Shown here piece by piece: positions 40,701 through 50,300 of a DNA stretch of 64,000 bases. Numbering within the stretch: the first letter of the stretch is position 1; the number at the start of each line of letters is the position of its first letter. Source of the stretch: Turbatrix aceti (Eukaryota; Nematoda; Chromadorea; Rhabditida; Panagrolaimidae); contig OZ017770.1 of NCBI GenBank assembly GCA_963969345.1, positions 71,246-135,245 of the forward strand, read 5' to 3'. The translations under genes were made by a program, and so were the position numbers. The notes below the pieces were generated by a model that saw only the letters and a list, made by a program, of their open reading frames with translations, was not told the DNA's origin and ran no database searches.

Positions 40701-43700
40701 GTCGTCAAGTTTTCCGATTGCATCCAACTGATAGCTCCGGGCGTTTGCTTTATCCCGTGGTAGACGATGCTGGTTCGCTTCTCCCTACCGATAATTCTGG
40801 TCGTTATGTGGACGGCTTTGGTGTTCCTTTTGCAATCGACGATAACGGGCGGCCTCATTTGTCTGACGGAAACCTCTTGCCCACTGATTCAACTGGAAAC
40901 TTCGTTTTTATTGAGTAATTTTTTTTGCATTTCTAATATGATTTCATGATTTCATTTATTTTAGATCTTTTCGGCCTACTTCAGCGCACTGCTTTGTTAA
41001 GTCTTATATAGATTTAATTCTAGTTTTTGATACATCTGCAAATGTGAAGATTCTGGATTACCGTGTTATGAAGGAAGCTGTAAAAGAATTTCTAATTGAT
41101 CATTTCGATTTAAAAGAAAATCGTGTCCGTGTTGGCGTCGTAAAGTATGGAGATTCAGTCGATGTTCCGGTTGCACTTGGTGATTATGATCATGCTCCAA
41201 ATTTGTTGTCCCGTTTAGTTGATATTCGTAGGCTAAAAGGAGCGCCGCATTTGGGTCAAGCTCTTCGCGACACTGGAGCTGAGTTTTTGATTTCTGGTGT
41301 CAGTGGGGCTCCACGAGTTGTCATCGTCTTCAAGAGCGGAAGTTCTGCGTAAGTAATTTTTGGTACACTGAATTTTAACTTGCAGTCTTTTTTTTAGTGA
41401 TTCTGTTGCTGAACCTTCTGCCATACTTCGTAATGAGCTCAACGCAAAACTTTTCGTTGTTTCTGTTAGCGGAACTCACGAAGAAGACATCAGTATTGTT
41501 GGAAAAGAAAACGAAAATCGAATTTTCAAATTTGAGCAATGGCGCGGTATTAGCTCTGCTGACATCGGACCTGTCGCAGACAAAATTTGCGATGTAAGAA
41601 ATTTTTTAATATATGTTGTTTATGAATTGTGACTGATTTTTATTTAGGCATTGCCAAGTGATGTAGATCTTTCCGCTGTTTGGCCAGTACGAAAAACCAC
41701 TGCTTCCAAACCGTTCCCGGCGCGCATTTGCAACCGCATCGACTTTCCGCTAGACATTATGATTGTTGTCGATTCTTCTACATTCGATGCCAATCAATTT
41801 GAAACGCTGAAAGAAAGCATAGGTGTTCTTGTTGACGAATCCTTTGATCTTTCACCAGATGTCGTTCGCGTCGGATTCATTGTCTACACGTAATTGTTTT
41901 GCATTAAGTTATTATTATCGACAAAAGTATTTTTAGTGACAAAGTCAGTGTTCCGGTTGCTTTGGGTCACTACGAAGACAAGATTGAACTTTTACAAAAA
42001 ATCAGTGAGAGCGATCATCTAGGCGGTTTTGCTATAGCTCTTAAAAGCTTGGATGCCGCTCAACAACAATTCCATCTTCACGGACGCGAGGATGCATCTC
42101 GAGCCATTGTTCTGATTACAAACGGCAATAATCGCGGAAATGCAGCTACTGCTGCGCAAGAATTACGTGAACGAGGGATTCAAATATTTGCCATTGCAAT
42201 TAATCCTTCCCCCGAACGCTATGGATCTCTTTCACGTTTAGTTGGTAATGAATTTGCAAGCCAACGTGTAATGCGTATCAATTCGGTTAACGAGCTTTCG
42301 GGCGAAAAGCTTAGTTTTATTCGCCAATCTTTATGCGGTCATATTACTCCTGCTGCTGGATATATTGACACCACCGAACCTTCGTATGGAACTACAAAGC
42401 GTGAAATTTCTGACTACTCTTCAGATGCGTAAGTAAATAAATTATTTTTTTGCCAACACAATTATTTTTTCAGATTCCAAGGTTTTACGCAATCACCATA
42501 TAATATTGGATCTCAACGAACTACACGGGCAATACGGCCGATGCCATTGTGTAAAGACGGGTATTTACGGCCATATTTGTTATCTGTTGTTATTGATACT
42601 ACTGCTAGGTCTACTCAAACTGTTAGTATTTTTCATGTTTTTAAAATGTTTAACGAATAGTTTTTTTGCAGGATTTCGAACGGGTATTATCGTTAGTTTC
42701 TGACTTCTTGCAATACAAGTTTGGCAACGCACTGGATAGAATGTCAATCAACGTTTTGACTGTAAATAGTGTTGATATACCATTCAAAAAAATGGGTTTA
42801 ACTGTTGACGAGTTCTCATCTGTTATCTCAAATGTTGTACAAACTGAGTAAGCTATTTTTTTATCTGTTTTTAACAATTGTTGTGATATTTTTTGTAGTG
42901 ATGAAATGTCTCCTAAACTTGGATTGGGCATTGATACAGCAGTTGAATTAGCTCGAGAAAATGCTGTCGTCGGTGTTCACAAGGTTATGTTAATTATTAG
43001 TGCTGATGGTACAAGCAGCGATAATCCCAATCCCGCTGCCGAGTATGCCCGATTTGATTTTGAACATCACATCATGGCAATTTCTATTCGCAAACCTACA
43101 TCGAATTTGTTACAACATTTAGCTGATAAAAATCCAGCAAGGTAACATGCTACTATTATATAATTTTTTGCATTGTTAGTTATTTTAGAGTAATTCATTT
43201 CTCGGACTGGACTGCCAGCACTGAATTATTTAACAGCTGGTTCTCATTGGCTATTTGCAAATCAGTGAGTGCGACGTATCCTACAAAATCAACCACAGTT
43301 GTTACCCAACGTCCGAAACAAAAAACAACACGTATGATTTCATTTCGTTAACAATAAATTGGTTTTGTTTAAATTTGTAGCATTTGTGAGCTATCAAGCA
43401 CCCACCAATGTTCATGTAACTCCGGTATCTCCTACATCATTATCGGTATCTTGGACTTGCTGCACTAACAACAAAGCAAACTATGTCGTGCTTTACACCC
43501 CTGATGCGTCACTGCCTATTGATAAATGGCAGAAATTAGACGCTCGCTGCCGCGATAGCTTTGGCAAAGTTATTAACAATCTGCCTCCAGACACTGTATA
43601 TCGAGTCTGTGTCATCACTGTCTTCGCTTTGGAGAACAATAATGCTACTACCGAAGCTGAGAACTGTGATACGGCCGAACTCAATAAAGGTATATTTTTT

Positions 43701-45118
43701 GACTACAAATTTGCCAGTATTATTTGTACAAGGGTGGCGAAAAGGGGATTTCCATAGAAGTCCCATGGGAATTATCCCGGGAATTATACCGTTATTCCCC
43801 TCTATTACGGGATAATTCCCCACAAAATTTTGAAAATGCGCGATCCCGCCGTTATTTTACGCAGTCGTAGACGCGTGTTTTTTTCTTTCTCATTAAGGGA
43901 ATGCTTTTATTTTCATTGTTAATTTTATTACTCTAACAAAATAACGACGTATTTGGATATCTTTTTTTGCATGAACATGCACTTTTTTAGATGTATCAAA
44001 AAATATCCCCGGGGACTCCCATGGGAATCCCATGGGATAATTCCCCTATTTCTAATTCCCATGGGAGTTTCGTCACCCTGATTTGTAGCAAACTTTAAAA
44101 TTTTATACATTATAGATACGACAGCACCTCCCGATTATGAACCCTGGGATCAAGATCAGACGTCACCTTGTCAGTGCTTATGCTCAGACGATGGCACAGC
44201 AGTCATTCAGTCGTCTTGCAATCTCCACAATGTGGATGCATTCCGTCCTGTGACAACACTGCCTCCAGCAACAGAAGGAGAGTGCCCTTGCTCGTTTAAA
44301 GCACACAGCGGTCGTTGTCCCAGCGGCTACTACCTCAATAAACAAATGTGTTTCGGTATGTTTTGTATAATGTTGTTACACTATGTGGCCGTTTTAATTT
44401 TTCAATTACAAAAATTATTTCGAATTTTTCTTTGTGAGAACTTTTTGTTTCTGAAAATACTTTTTTCTAAAATGGCATTTAGTTTTATATTACAAATGAA
44501 AATATAAAATTTTCAAATCAAATTAATTATATAGCATACATTTTACATTTACATTTATTACTCTTACTCGTGTTTAATTACTCATCACAGAAGTTAGAGA
44601 GATTGTGAAGAGTATCGGGATTGCACGAAGAGGGCGCCGTCAATCGTAGCTACATTCGCCACGTCATAGTCCTTGGCAGGAGTATCTATATAGCAAAATA
44701 AGTAATCAAATTGTAGATGTAAACGAATGTCAGCAACAAAACGGTGGTTGCTCTCATGGCTGCGTCAACACCCCAGGCGATTTTTACTGTGCTTGTCCAC
44801 ATGGCATGATGCGTGATCCAGTTGATCCAAAGACATGCATTAATGTTGCCGGCAGTTTCGATCGCATTACCGAGCTGCTAGCCCGCTATTTGAACGCAAA
44901 TGCAAAAAACAATGATGCTGATAAATCCCTAAAATACCATTCTACTTCTGACAGTGATAACAACAAAAGATACAAGGTAAATTATTGATTTTAATTATTT
45001 TGTGATGACGAATGAGTTTTTTCAGGCACATATCAAAGGTAGCGACAACAAAGAACTCACTTTTGAGTGGTCATCAATGCCATCTATGGTCCGCAAAGCA
45101 TTGCGCTGGTTGATTTAA
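2598..45118 (+). CDS. dig-1: DIG-1/mesocentin-like giant extracellular matrix protein
   Basis: Spliced gene of 35 modelled exons encoding about 11,218 residues. The phases of all 34 introns agree, and most introns are 40-60 bp. Residues about 1-35 form a hydrophobic signal peptide. Sushi-like, EGF, Ig (7), FN3 (11), EGF, repeat array 1, VWA-like (2), repeat array 2, VWA-like (3), FN3, Cys-rich and EGF modules follow. There is no C-terminal membrane segment, so the product should be secreted into basement membrane or other matrix. This domain mix and size match nematode DIG-1 (about 13,100 residues in C. elegans), which maintains neuronal positions and tissue adhesion. The family call rests on architecture, not alignment. 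Oddities are two mega-exons (13,211 and 9,910 bp), the homogenised 432-bp repeats and transposons in three introns. The exact 5' exons (2598-3597) are the least certain part. A polyadenylation signal lies at 45256-45261. Confidence 0.78.
11094..11487 (+). repeat. 5' LTR
   Basis: Starts TGTTGTATCC. It contains a TATA-like TTTATATAAG at 11301-11310 and a polyadenylation-like AATAAA near 11392, the usual U3/R order. It is identical by eye to the 3' LTR. Confidence 0.88.
11598..12848 (+). pseudogene. gag fused in frame to integrase C-terminal tail
   Basis: An intact 416-codon frame. Residues about 30-160 are coiled-coil-like (Lys/Glu/Leu-rich). Residues about 250-345 resemble a retrotransposon gag core, with [31 protein letters not shown] and [12 protein letters not shown]. 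Residues about 355-405 switch abruptly to [15 protein letters not shown] and [11 protein letters not shown], the pattern normally found at the integrase C-terminus upstream of an LTR. Protease, reverse transcriptase, RNase H and the integrase core are absent, so the element is an internal deletion derivative. The frame stays open across the deletion junction near 12630, so a fusion protein could still be made. No zinc-knuckle CCHC motif is visible. Confidence 0.65.
13088..13481 (+). repeat. 3' LTR
   Basis: Identical by eye to the 5' LTR, directly preceded by a polypurine tract at 13075-13087. The identity implies very recent insertion or recent conversion. Confidence 0.88.
13961..14474 (+). 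other. dig-1: dig-1 exon 20 start: degenerate repeat leader
   Basis: First 171 codons of the 13,211-bp exon 20 (13961-27171). They carry diverged versions of the array motif, such as [31 protein letters not shown] and [16 protein letters not shown]. Spacing is irregular and no 432-bp periodicity is seen. This is the expected diverged edge of a homogenised tandem array and probably preserves the older repeat form. Confidence 0.7.
14475..26757 (+). repeat. dig-1: dig-1 repeat array 1: about 28 copies of a 432-bp unit
   Basis: Tandem 432-bp units, each exactly 144 codons, all open in one frame. Each unit holds seven copies of a roughly 16-residue motif of the form xxDGxPLPTDxxGxxV (for example [16 protein letters not shown]), plus two linkers ([27 protein letters not shown]). 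Units are nearly identical and differ mainly at synonymous sites (ATC/ATT, TAC/TAT, GGC/GGT, CAA/CAG). The common A unit has no Cys, Met, Trp or Phe and a net charge near -15. A variant B segment ([19 protein letters not shown] through [11 protein letters not shown]) replaces part of the unit at about 16069, 17365, 19525, 21253 and 24709. Structure is unknown; a repetitive, extended, possibly calcium-binding polymer is inference. Confidence 0.93.
26758..28023 (+). other. dig-1: dig-1 VWA-like domains 1 and 2 between the arrays
   Basis: End of exon 20 plus exons 27216-27842 and 27893-28023. Domain 1 (26800-27390) has [35 protein letters not shown], an ILLSNGKD strand and VNIYTIG. Domain 2 (27490-28020) has [31 protein letters not shown] and NIFVIHI. 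Both keep the alternating strand/helix order of von Willebrand A folds. Both lack the canonical DxSxS metal site at the end of the first strand (N-A-D and E-T-S-D here), so metal-dependent ligand binding is doubtful. A Cys pair (NCLIQ near the start, SCQKG near the end of domain 1) could bracket the fold. Confidence 0.65.
28480..28990. repeat. GGCCCG and CCCGAA iterated-word block
   Basis: 28480-28570 is built from GGCCCGGCCCGGGCGGTG words. 28575-28760 and 28905-28990 are built from CCCGACCCGAACCCGAA and its complement TTCGGGT, separated by about 140 bp of AT-rich sequence. The two CCCGAA flanks can fold on one another. It resembles the cores of the MITE-like elements at 43729, 51500 and 57552, but I could not find convincing terminal repeats or a target duplication. 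It may be a degraded or nested element. Confidence 0.55.
29001..29432 (+). repeat. Dispersed repeat family, copy 1
   Basis: Aligns by eye over about 430 bp with 48114-48530 in the same orientation. Shared blocks include CGAGTGCGCA-CATAAA, CTATGGATGAC, CTGAAAACCCAA, CCTTTCAGAAGCCAAATC and GGGAACAATTCTGGCT. There is no long open frame. Both copies sit in introns, of dig-1 and of calpain-7. Class unknown. Confidence 0.7.
29455..30410. repeat. Large imperfect inverted repeat (foldback)
   Basis: Left arm 29455-29815 and right arm 30066-30410 are reverse complements over roughly 350 bp with scattered mismatches, separated by a spacer of about 250 bp. The innermost part is strongest: CCTATAGCTGATAAC at the left arm end pairs with GTTATCAGCTATAGG from 30066. 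The spacer (about 29836-29985) holds a diverged direct copy of part of the right arm (30225-30370), sharing TTCAAAATTAATATTTTTT-like and TATCAAAACTGAT-like blocks. It looks like a foldback element or a decayed tandem-inverted array. No transposase frame is present. Confidence 0.75.
31068..40305 (+). repeat. dig-1: dig-1 repeat array 2: about 21 copies of the 432-bp unit
   Basis: Lies in the 9,910-bp exon 23 (31005-40914) and uses the same 144-residue unit as array 1, in frame. It begins part-way through a unit ([14 protein letters not shown]) after a 21-codon lead-in. B-type segments occur at about 33295, 35023, 36319, 37183, 38047, 39775 and 40207, so B is denser here than in array 1. Array-2 B segments mostly read GQFASPDG and [10 protein letters not shown], where array 1 has GQFVSPDG and mostly [10 protein letters not shown]. 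The last copy (40207) has the array-1 form GQFVSPDG. The copy at 36319 reads NPETGEHIP, an A/B hybrid. Confidence 0.93.
40306..43331 (+). other. dig-1: dig-1: degenerate repeat trailer and VWA-like domains 3-5
   Basis: 40306-40914 holds diverged array motifs ([33 protein letters not shown]). Exons 40965-41348, 41398-41593, 41648-41889, 41937-42428, 42474-42621, 42672-42847, 42899-43141 and 43189-43331 then encode three VWA-like domains. Domain 3 has [10 protein letters not shown], close to the DxSxS metal motif, with [10 protein letters not shown] and ARVVIVF-type strands. Domain 4 has [35 protein letters not shown] and IQIFAIAI. Domain 5 has [24 protein letters not shown] and HIMAISI. Domains 3 and 4 keep more of the metal-site residues than the two VWA domains between the arrays. 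Confidence 0.72.
43381..45118 (+). other. dig-1: dig-1 C-terminal FN3, Cys-rich, EGF and tail
   Basis: Exons are 43381-43689, 44116-44355, 44717-44976 and 45026-45118. The first is an FN3 domain ([19 protein letters not shown] ... [12 protein letters not shown]). The second is a Cys-rich segment ([26 protein letters not shown]). The third starts with a calcium-binding-type EGF signature ([16 protein letters not shown]) followed by [11 protein letters not shown]. The last encodes a hydrophilic tail ending VRKALRWLI and a TAA stop at 45116-45118. The intron 44356-44716 shows nothing notable. Confidence 0.75.
43729..44080. mobile_element. hAT-like MITE in a dig-1 intron
   Basis: 352 bp. Terminal repeats are CAAGGGTGGCGAAA on the left and the complement of CAGGGTGACGAAA on the right, differing by one extra base and one substitution. 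A 7-bp duplication ATTTGTA lies on both sides (43722-43728 and 44081-44087). Subterminal regions iterate CCCATGGGAATTATCCC-type words that are palindromic. There is no transposase frame. The CAGGGTG end and 7-8 bp duplication point to the hAT superfamily. It lies in the intron 43690-44115, which still has good splice sites. Confidence 0.75.
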
Positions 45119-46291
45119 ATCTATATTTAAACCAAACACTGAGGATAGTTTAAGTGCGTATTACATTTTTTAATTTATCTCAATTGTTTTTAAAATACTG
45201 CCTTATTTTAAAGCGTGCATTCTTTTGCTGTACTGCTGTTGTGCACTGGATACGAAATAAACATAATTGTTACATATTTAAAACTCACTGCGATGAAAAT
45301 ATGTTGTTGCTATTTTTTTAAAGATTAAATGAATCAACAGGATGATCTCTAAGCAGTTGCAACGCTGCACGTGTTTGCTTACAAATGATTTTCACGAGTG
45401 CACGTGGGTGATCTTTGAAAAATGTAGTAAGAAGAAAACAAAAATTAGCAGTCAAACGTGTTGATCTTCATTTTCACTGTTTATTGTTATGATGAATGTA
45501 TCACCAAAAATGATTCAAAATGGTTCCTTCTACCAAAATAACAGGTGCCATTTTATGGTCTTGAAAGACGATGAGAACATAAAATTGTATGCTACTATTT
45601 GTAAAGGGTAACTAATTCAAATTGATCAGCAGTTTTTTGAGTTGTACAAATAATCAGCAGTTTTTTGACGCCTAAATGCTATTATTTAGGCACAGAAATA
45701 AACAACGTTGTTTTTGCGCATTTCAAACACCGTTTTTTTTGTGAGCTGATGTTTTTTAAAGGGAATATTCTGGAAGCAAGCAGTAGTGCTTCTCGCACTC
45801 TCAGGCAGTCAGCTGCACACCATGCATCGTTAAATATAAAACATCAATTTGCAGACCGGGGTGGACTGCAATTTCATCCCTATGTTTTTCATCGCACAAC
45901 AAAGCGAGAAAGAAGGTCGAAATGAGAGCATCTAGAAAATTCTGCCCTTCTCGTGCTCCGCCCTAACAACTCCACATAAAATGAGCGTTAGCAAAAATTT
46001 TTTGCACGACTTCCTTCATGGTCAGACTTTTTAAGTAACATATATTTTGAAAAAGCATTGGTGTTTTCTATTATTTTTGAAAAGTTATATCATGACAATT
46101 AGGTGCATACTGTCCTTTCCTTAGTAATTTGATGTTTGTAACTTTTTTTTGACAAAATTGAGTTTTCTGGTGTAAACAAGTTCCTCCCAAAATTGGTCGA
46201 ATAACATGTTGCATATATAATGACAAAAAAAACGAATGTTTTAAGAGATCCTTGGATAATACTCTAGATATAAAAACATTTATATTTTTCA
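45119..46291. other. Intergenic, dig-1 to METTL18-like gene
   Basis: Holds the dig-1 3' UTR with AATAAA at 45256-45261, then AT-rich sequence. Short frames (for example 45665-45925) have no recognisable product or splice context. I see no repeat or RNA gene. Confidence 0.55.
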
Positions 46292-46302
46292 GACATTTGA
46301 AA

Positions 46303-47166
46303 ATGGTTATTATTAACGCCGCTGTGAACTCCGCTGAACCCATGATCATGGAGAGCAAACTTGAAATGGAATCTGGTCGCGTTATCTACTATTCGGCCCC
46401 GAGCTCCGCCAGTGGAGATTTTCATGCAAACGAGCATGAACAGGTGGTTATGATGGCTAAAAGTAATCGCCTTCTTTTTGGTGATACTAATGACGAACTT
46501 GACAAGTGGAGCGGAGTCAACAATATTTGTCAAGCCTTCGACCACATTGTAGAAGTCGAAAAAGATAGTCACATCTTTGAAGGACAATCTGTCCTGGAAG
46601 TTGGTTTCTGTACTGGAGTACCTACGGTATATGCGATCATGATGGGAGCAAAAGATGCAACGCTTTACAACGACGTAAGTAATTAAAAACATCAACAGAC
46701 AAAAATAGAAACCCAAAACATTTTAGGAGTCTGCCGCTTTTGATTTATACATCAAACCTACCATAAATAGCAATAACCTCGCAACAAAATGTTCGTATAT
46801 CACTGGTAACCTTGATAAGTTCAAAGAAATCATTGGAGATGACAAGTTTGATACAATAATTGCTCCCGAGCTTGTAAACGCCCCTTTGAGTGATCTCGAA
46901 ACAATTCATGACAAGCTAAATCAGTTTCTAGCTGATAATGGTTTCATGTAAGTGTAGCAATAATATACAAAATTAGTAGTATAATCATTTATGTTTGTAG
47001 CTTCATTTCCGGTCGCACTCACTACAACAACACAGACGGTAACCTTACTGCTTTTCTCGAGATTGTGAAGCAGCGCAATGTTTTTGACGCTGTAGAGCGC
47101 TGGTCCACATGCCGCACATCAACAGCCCCCCGAAAAGTTATACAGCTAATGAGACGATTCGTTTAA
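46303..47166 (+). CDS. METTL18/HPM1-like methyltransferase, divergent
   Basis: Three exons (46303-46674, 46727-46947, 47001-47166) encode 252 residues. The ATG at 46303 follows a TTTTTCAG acceptor by 11 nt, which suggests trans-splicing or a 5'UTR intron. Order and spacing match the protein-histidine methyltransferase METTL18/HPM1 family: a helix before motif I, LEVGFCTGVPTVYAIMMGA as motif I, DKFDTIIAPELV as the motif IV region, and GRTHYNN...FLEIVKQRNVFDAVERW as the C-terminal block. METTL18 methylates a histidine of ribosomal protein uL3. Two key places are altered. Motif I reads G-F-C-T-G instead of G-C-G-T/S-G, and the usual Gly-rich HYFGVGGG reads HYNNTDGN. The catalytic status is therefore uncertain, and it may be a paralogue with another role. 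It converges with calpain-7 across 157 bp. Confidence 0.62.
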
Positions 47167-47323
47167 CATATTCTACCCCCTAAACACAACAAAGAATTAC
47201 CAACCCTTACTCAATGTATCTATGCCTTCACACCGAATTACATGTACAGGTTATCGAATTCCGGATCCCCTATTCATTGTTGTGTTGTTTTGTGCAATGC
47301 ACTGATCATACATCAGTTTCTTT

Positions 47324-50300
47324 TTACTGAATTCTTTTTACTGTAACACCGCAAGAAGATTCAACTTTCAAAATATAAGGCCCTTCTTGTTTTGCTTCGT
47401 ATGTCGAAAGTCGAACATTATAAACTCCTGCAGGTACTTTGTTCACTCGCAGAATGTTAACACCTGATCTGTAAAAAAAGTAATTAGGTGTGTGGGAGTC
47501 ACAAGTGTGTAACACTCACCTGTAGGGGTTAGTACTTGCGGACGGAAAGACTTTAGAACGAACAGATGACACTTGGAAAACGTCCAAGCCAACGGAAAAA
47601 ACACGTGGACCGCGGAGCTCAAACAAAAGATCATTGTCGTCACTACCATGATCGAGAGTGACTTGATAAATTGGATTGCTTCTGCAAAACAAAAATATAT
47701 ATTTCAAAACATTTATTATCAAAAAACATACTTCATGGCTTCAATATCACCCTTTCCACAGCCCCCTGCTGTAACGCCTTTCCATTCTCCTTGCTCCTGG
47801 AAAACATAAACACTTTTAAATTTTAAGGCTTCTTCATGTCCCAAATATCACATTAAGCTAGTTGCACATTTTATCGGATAGTTTTGCACAAAGTTACAGC
47901 GTTTGAAAGTTTCATGTCTTTTCAAGGCCTGTGGCATCGCCCAATATTGTCAGGTAAAATACCCAAGGATAAAAATATATCTTTGGGACATGCCAAAGCC
48001 TACCAAAGTGACCGTGGACATAGAAAACAAAAATTGGCTTCACGGCGTTTTTTTGAACATGACACCTTTTTTGCGCGCGCACGCTCTTTTTTTGTCACTT
48101 GAAGCGAAATGGTGCGCGTTTTCTCGAGTGCGCATCATAAATGCCTATGGATGACCTCATTGCGGTCACTCCTTTGTTTCATGCGACCCCATTCGACGCG
48201 CCAAAACAAGGGGAAAAAGATAGGCTATGCCATTGTTGGCACTTCTGAAAACCCAATCTGTGGTGGCCAAAAAACCATCAATTTTAGCCCAAAAGTGGCA
48301 CTTGCCGTAATGATAAAAAAAATTTAATTACGTTTTCGAGTTCCGCGTCTATGAAAACCCTTATAAAAAAATGTTCAGCCTTTTTCTCCATGAACAGAGC
48401 GCGTGGCATTAATTTTTATCAAAAACCTTTCAGAAGCCAAATCTACAGAATCCGATTGTTTTAAAAATCTGTGTTTGGCGGGAATAGAGGTTTTTAGAGG
48501 TGGGGAACAATTCTGGCTCAAAAAATAAAAAGTTGTAAAAAAATCTTGTCGGCCGACCTAAATCCTGTCGCAGACTGCCTCTTACCTCTTTTTTGTACTT
48601 GTATGTTGTTTTTAACGGTGTAAAAATAAATGGTTGCACACAGTAAACCTTCAGTGTATACAAGATTGTCGCTGTTTTTTCATACTGCAAAATTTTGTTT
48701 TCCAATTCATGTAAATGACAAAAAAAAACAACCTGAGCAACCACGAGAGTAAATTTATTGCTGCCTCGTTTCTTAAGCACAAGCTGGCAGAGATAATGAT
48801 TGCTATTGATCCGGGCGCCATTTGAAATGGGTTTAGATTCAACTAAAAAATTACAGGCAAATCTAACGGCCGGACAAAATGAAATCACATACGCGGAAGA
48901 TACACTTTTTGGCCACCTTCATAAACCATAATTGTAATGTATTCTTTGTTATTTGCAAAATCATCTCTGCCTGTGATATGACGTGTCAAAAGAATCCAAA
49001 GTGCTGCAACGTCGCCCCCGTTGTGAACTTCAAGATAATACTGCGGGTTTTCAGCAATTAGATAACTGTCTCTTACAGGACCCAAGCCAGCAGACCAAGC
49101 ACTGAAACATAGGTAAATATTAAGAAAGTGTACAACATACATAAAAAACATACTCATGAATCTCATACGAGTATCGAAACAATGAAGGGTCCCAATTGGC
49201 ATAAATACTGGAAAAAAAGTGAAGAAGGGACTCATAATCAATCCAAAACAAGCCATCGTCCTTGTTTGCCGCCGTTATCGGATCGTAATTCAGTGCCTTG
49301 CAAAGAGCAGGAGTCCAGCTAATCGTATCAGTTTCAGAATACCTGCCTTTCCATCGAATATGTGACCATGGATTCTTCAGCATCAACAGCCGTCTGTCTT
49401 GAACAAGTCTGATATCAAGAATTGCATAAGCATGCGTTTCCACCAAACCGGTGCGCTCTTCTTCAGATGTGGTCATTTTTCCTGTGACGACAGTAAGCAA
49501 GCAATGACCTATAACAAAATTGTTAAAGGTTCAGCAGAAATTGGATTTCGGAAAGTGAACGAATATATGTATAACATGTCTTGAGGCAGCTACTTCAATT
49601 TCCTCCTACAACTAAAAACAAAAAGCCAAAAACAAAACAAAACAAATGACACTGCATTATGATAGCAAATTAATATACCCTGGTGAAAGCGGTGTCTCAA
49701 CTTGTCAAACATGACATCTTTGTTGAATTCTGGAAGATTGAATGAAATCCTTTCAGGAATCCATCCGGTCAAAGCATGAAGATCAGTATTTGAGTTAGAT
49801 CCAGGAAAATCGTAACCTCCGTAAAGCTTAAGGTAGGCTTTCTCAAGTAACGATACCCAGAGCTCATTCTTCTCAGTGGTGAAAGAGCAAAGCAACTGAT
49901 TTTGCTTTCCAACAGGCAAATAGTCATCGATAATAACCTAAAAAATGAACTGAAATGTTAAAAAAAACATTTTAAAAGTGTTTACTTTTCTGGGAACACC
50001 ATTCATAATAATCTTAACCATGTATTTGCCCGAAGGATTGTAAACAGGAACGCCATTTTTTTGCGGGTAGATGATACTAAACAACATTGTTATACAATCG
50101 ACAATATGTCGAATAGTACTTACTTTGTAAGCAATCTTTTTTGAAATCGCCGTTCGTAGTATGCAGCAACAGCAAGTGATGCCACAAATGAACAATCCGA
50201 AACAACTGTCTAAAAGATGCGCCTGATGTATGCGTTAAAAAACCAAAAACCTACCTGTTTGATTTTGTGACAATCAAAGTCGACAATTATTTTTGGATCG

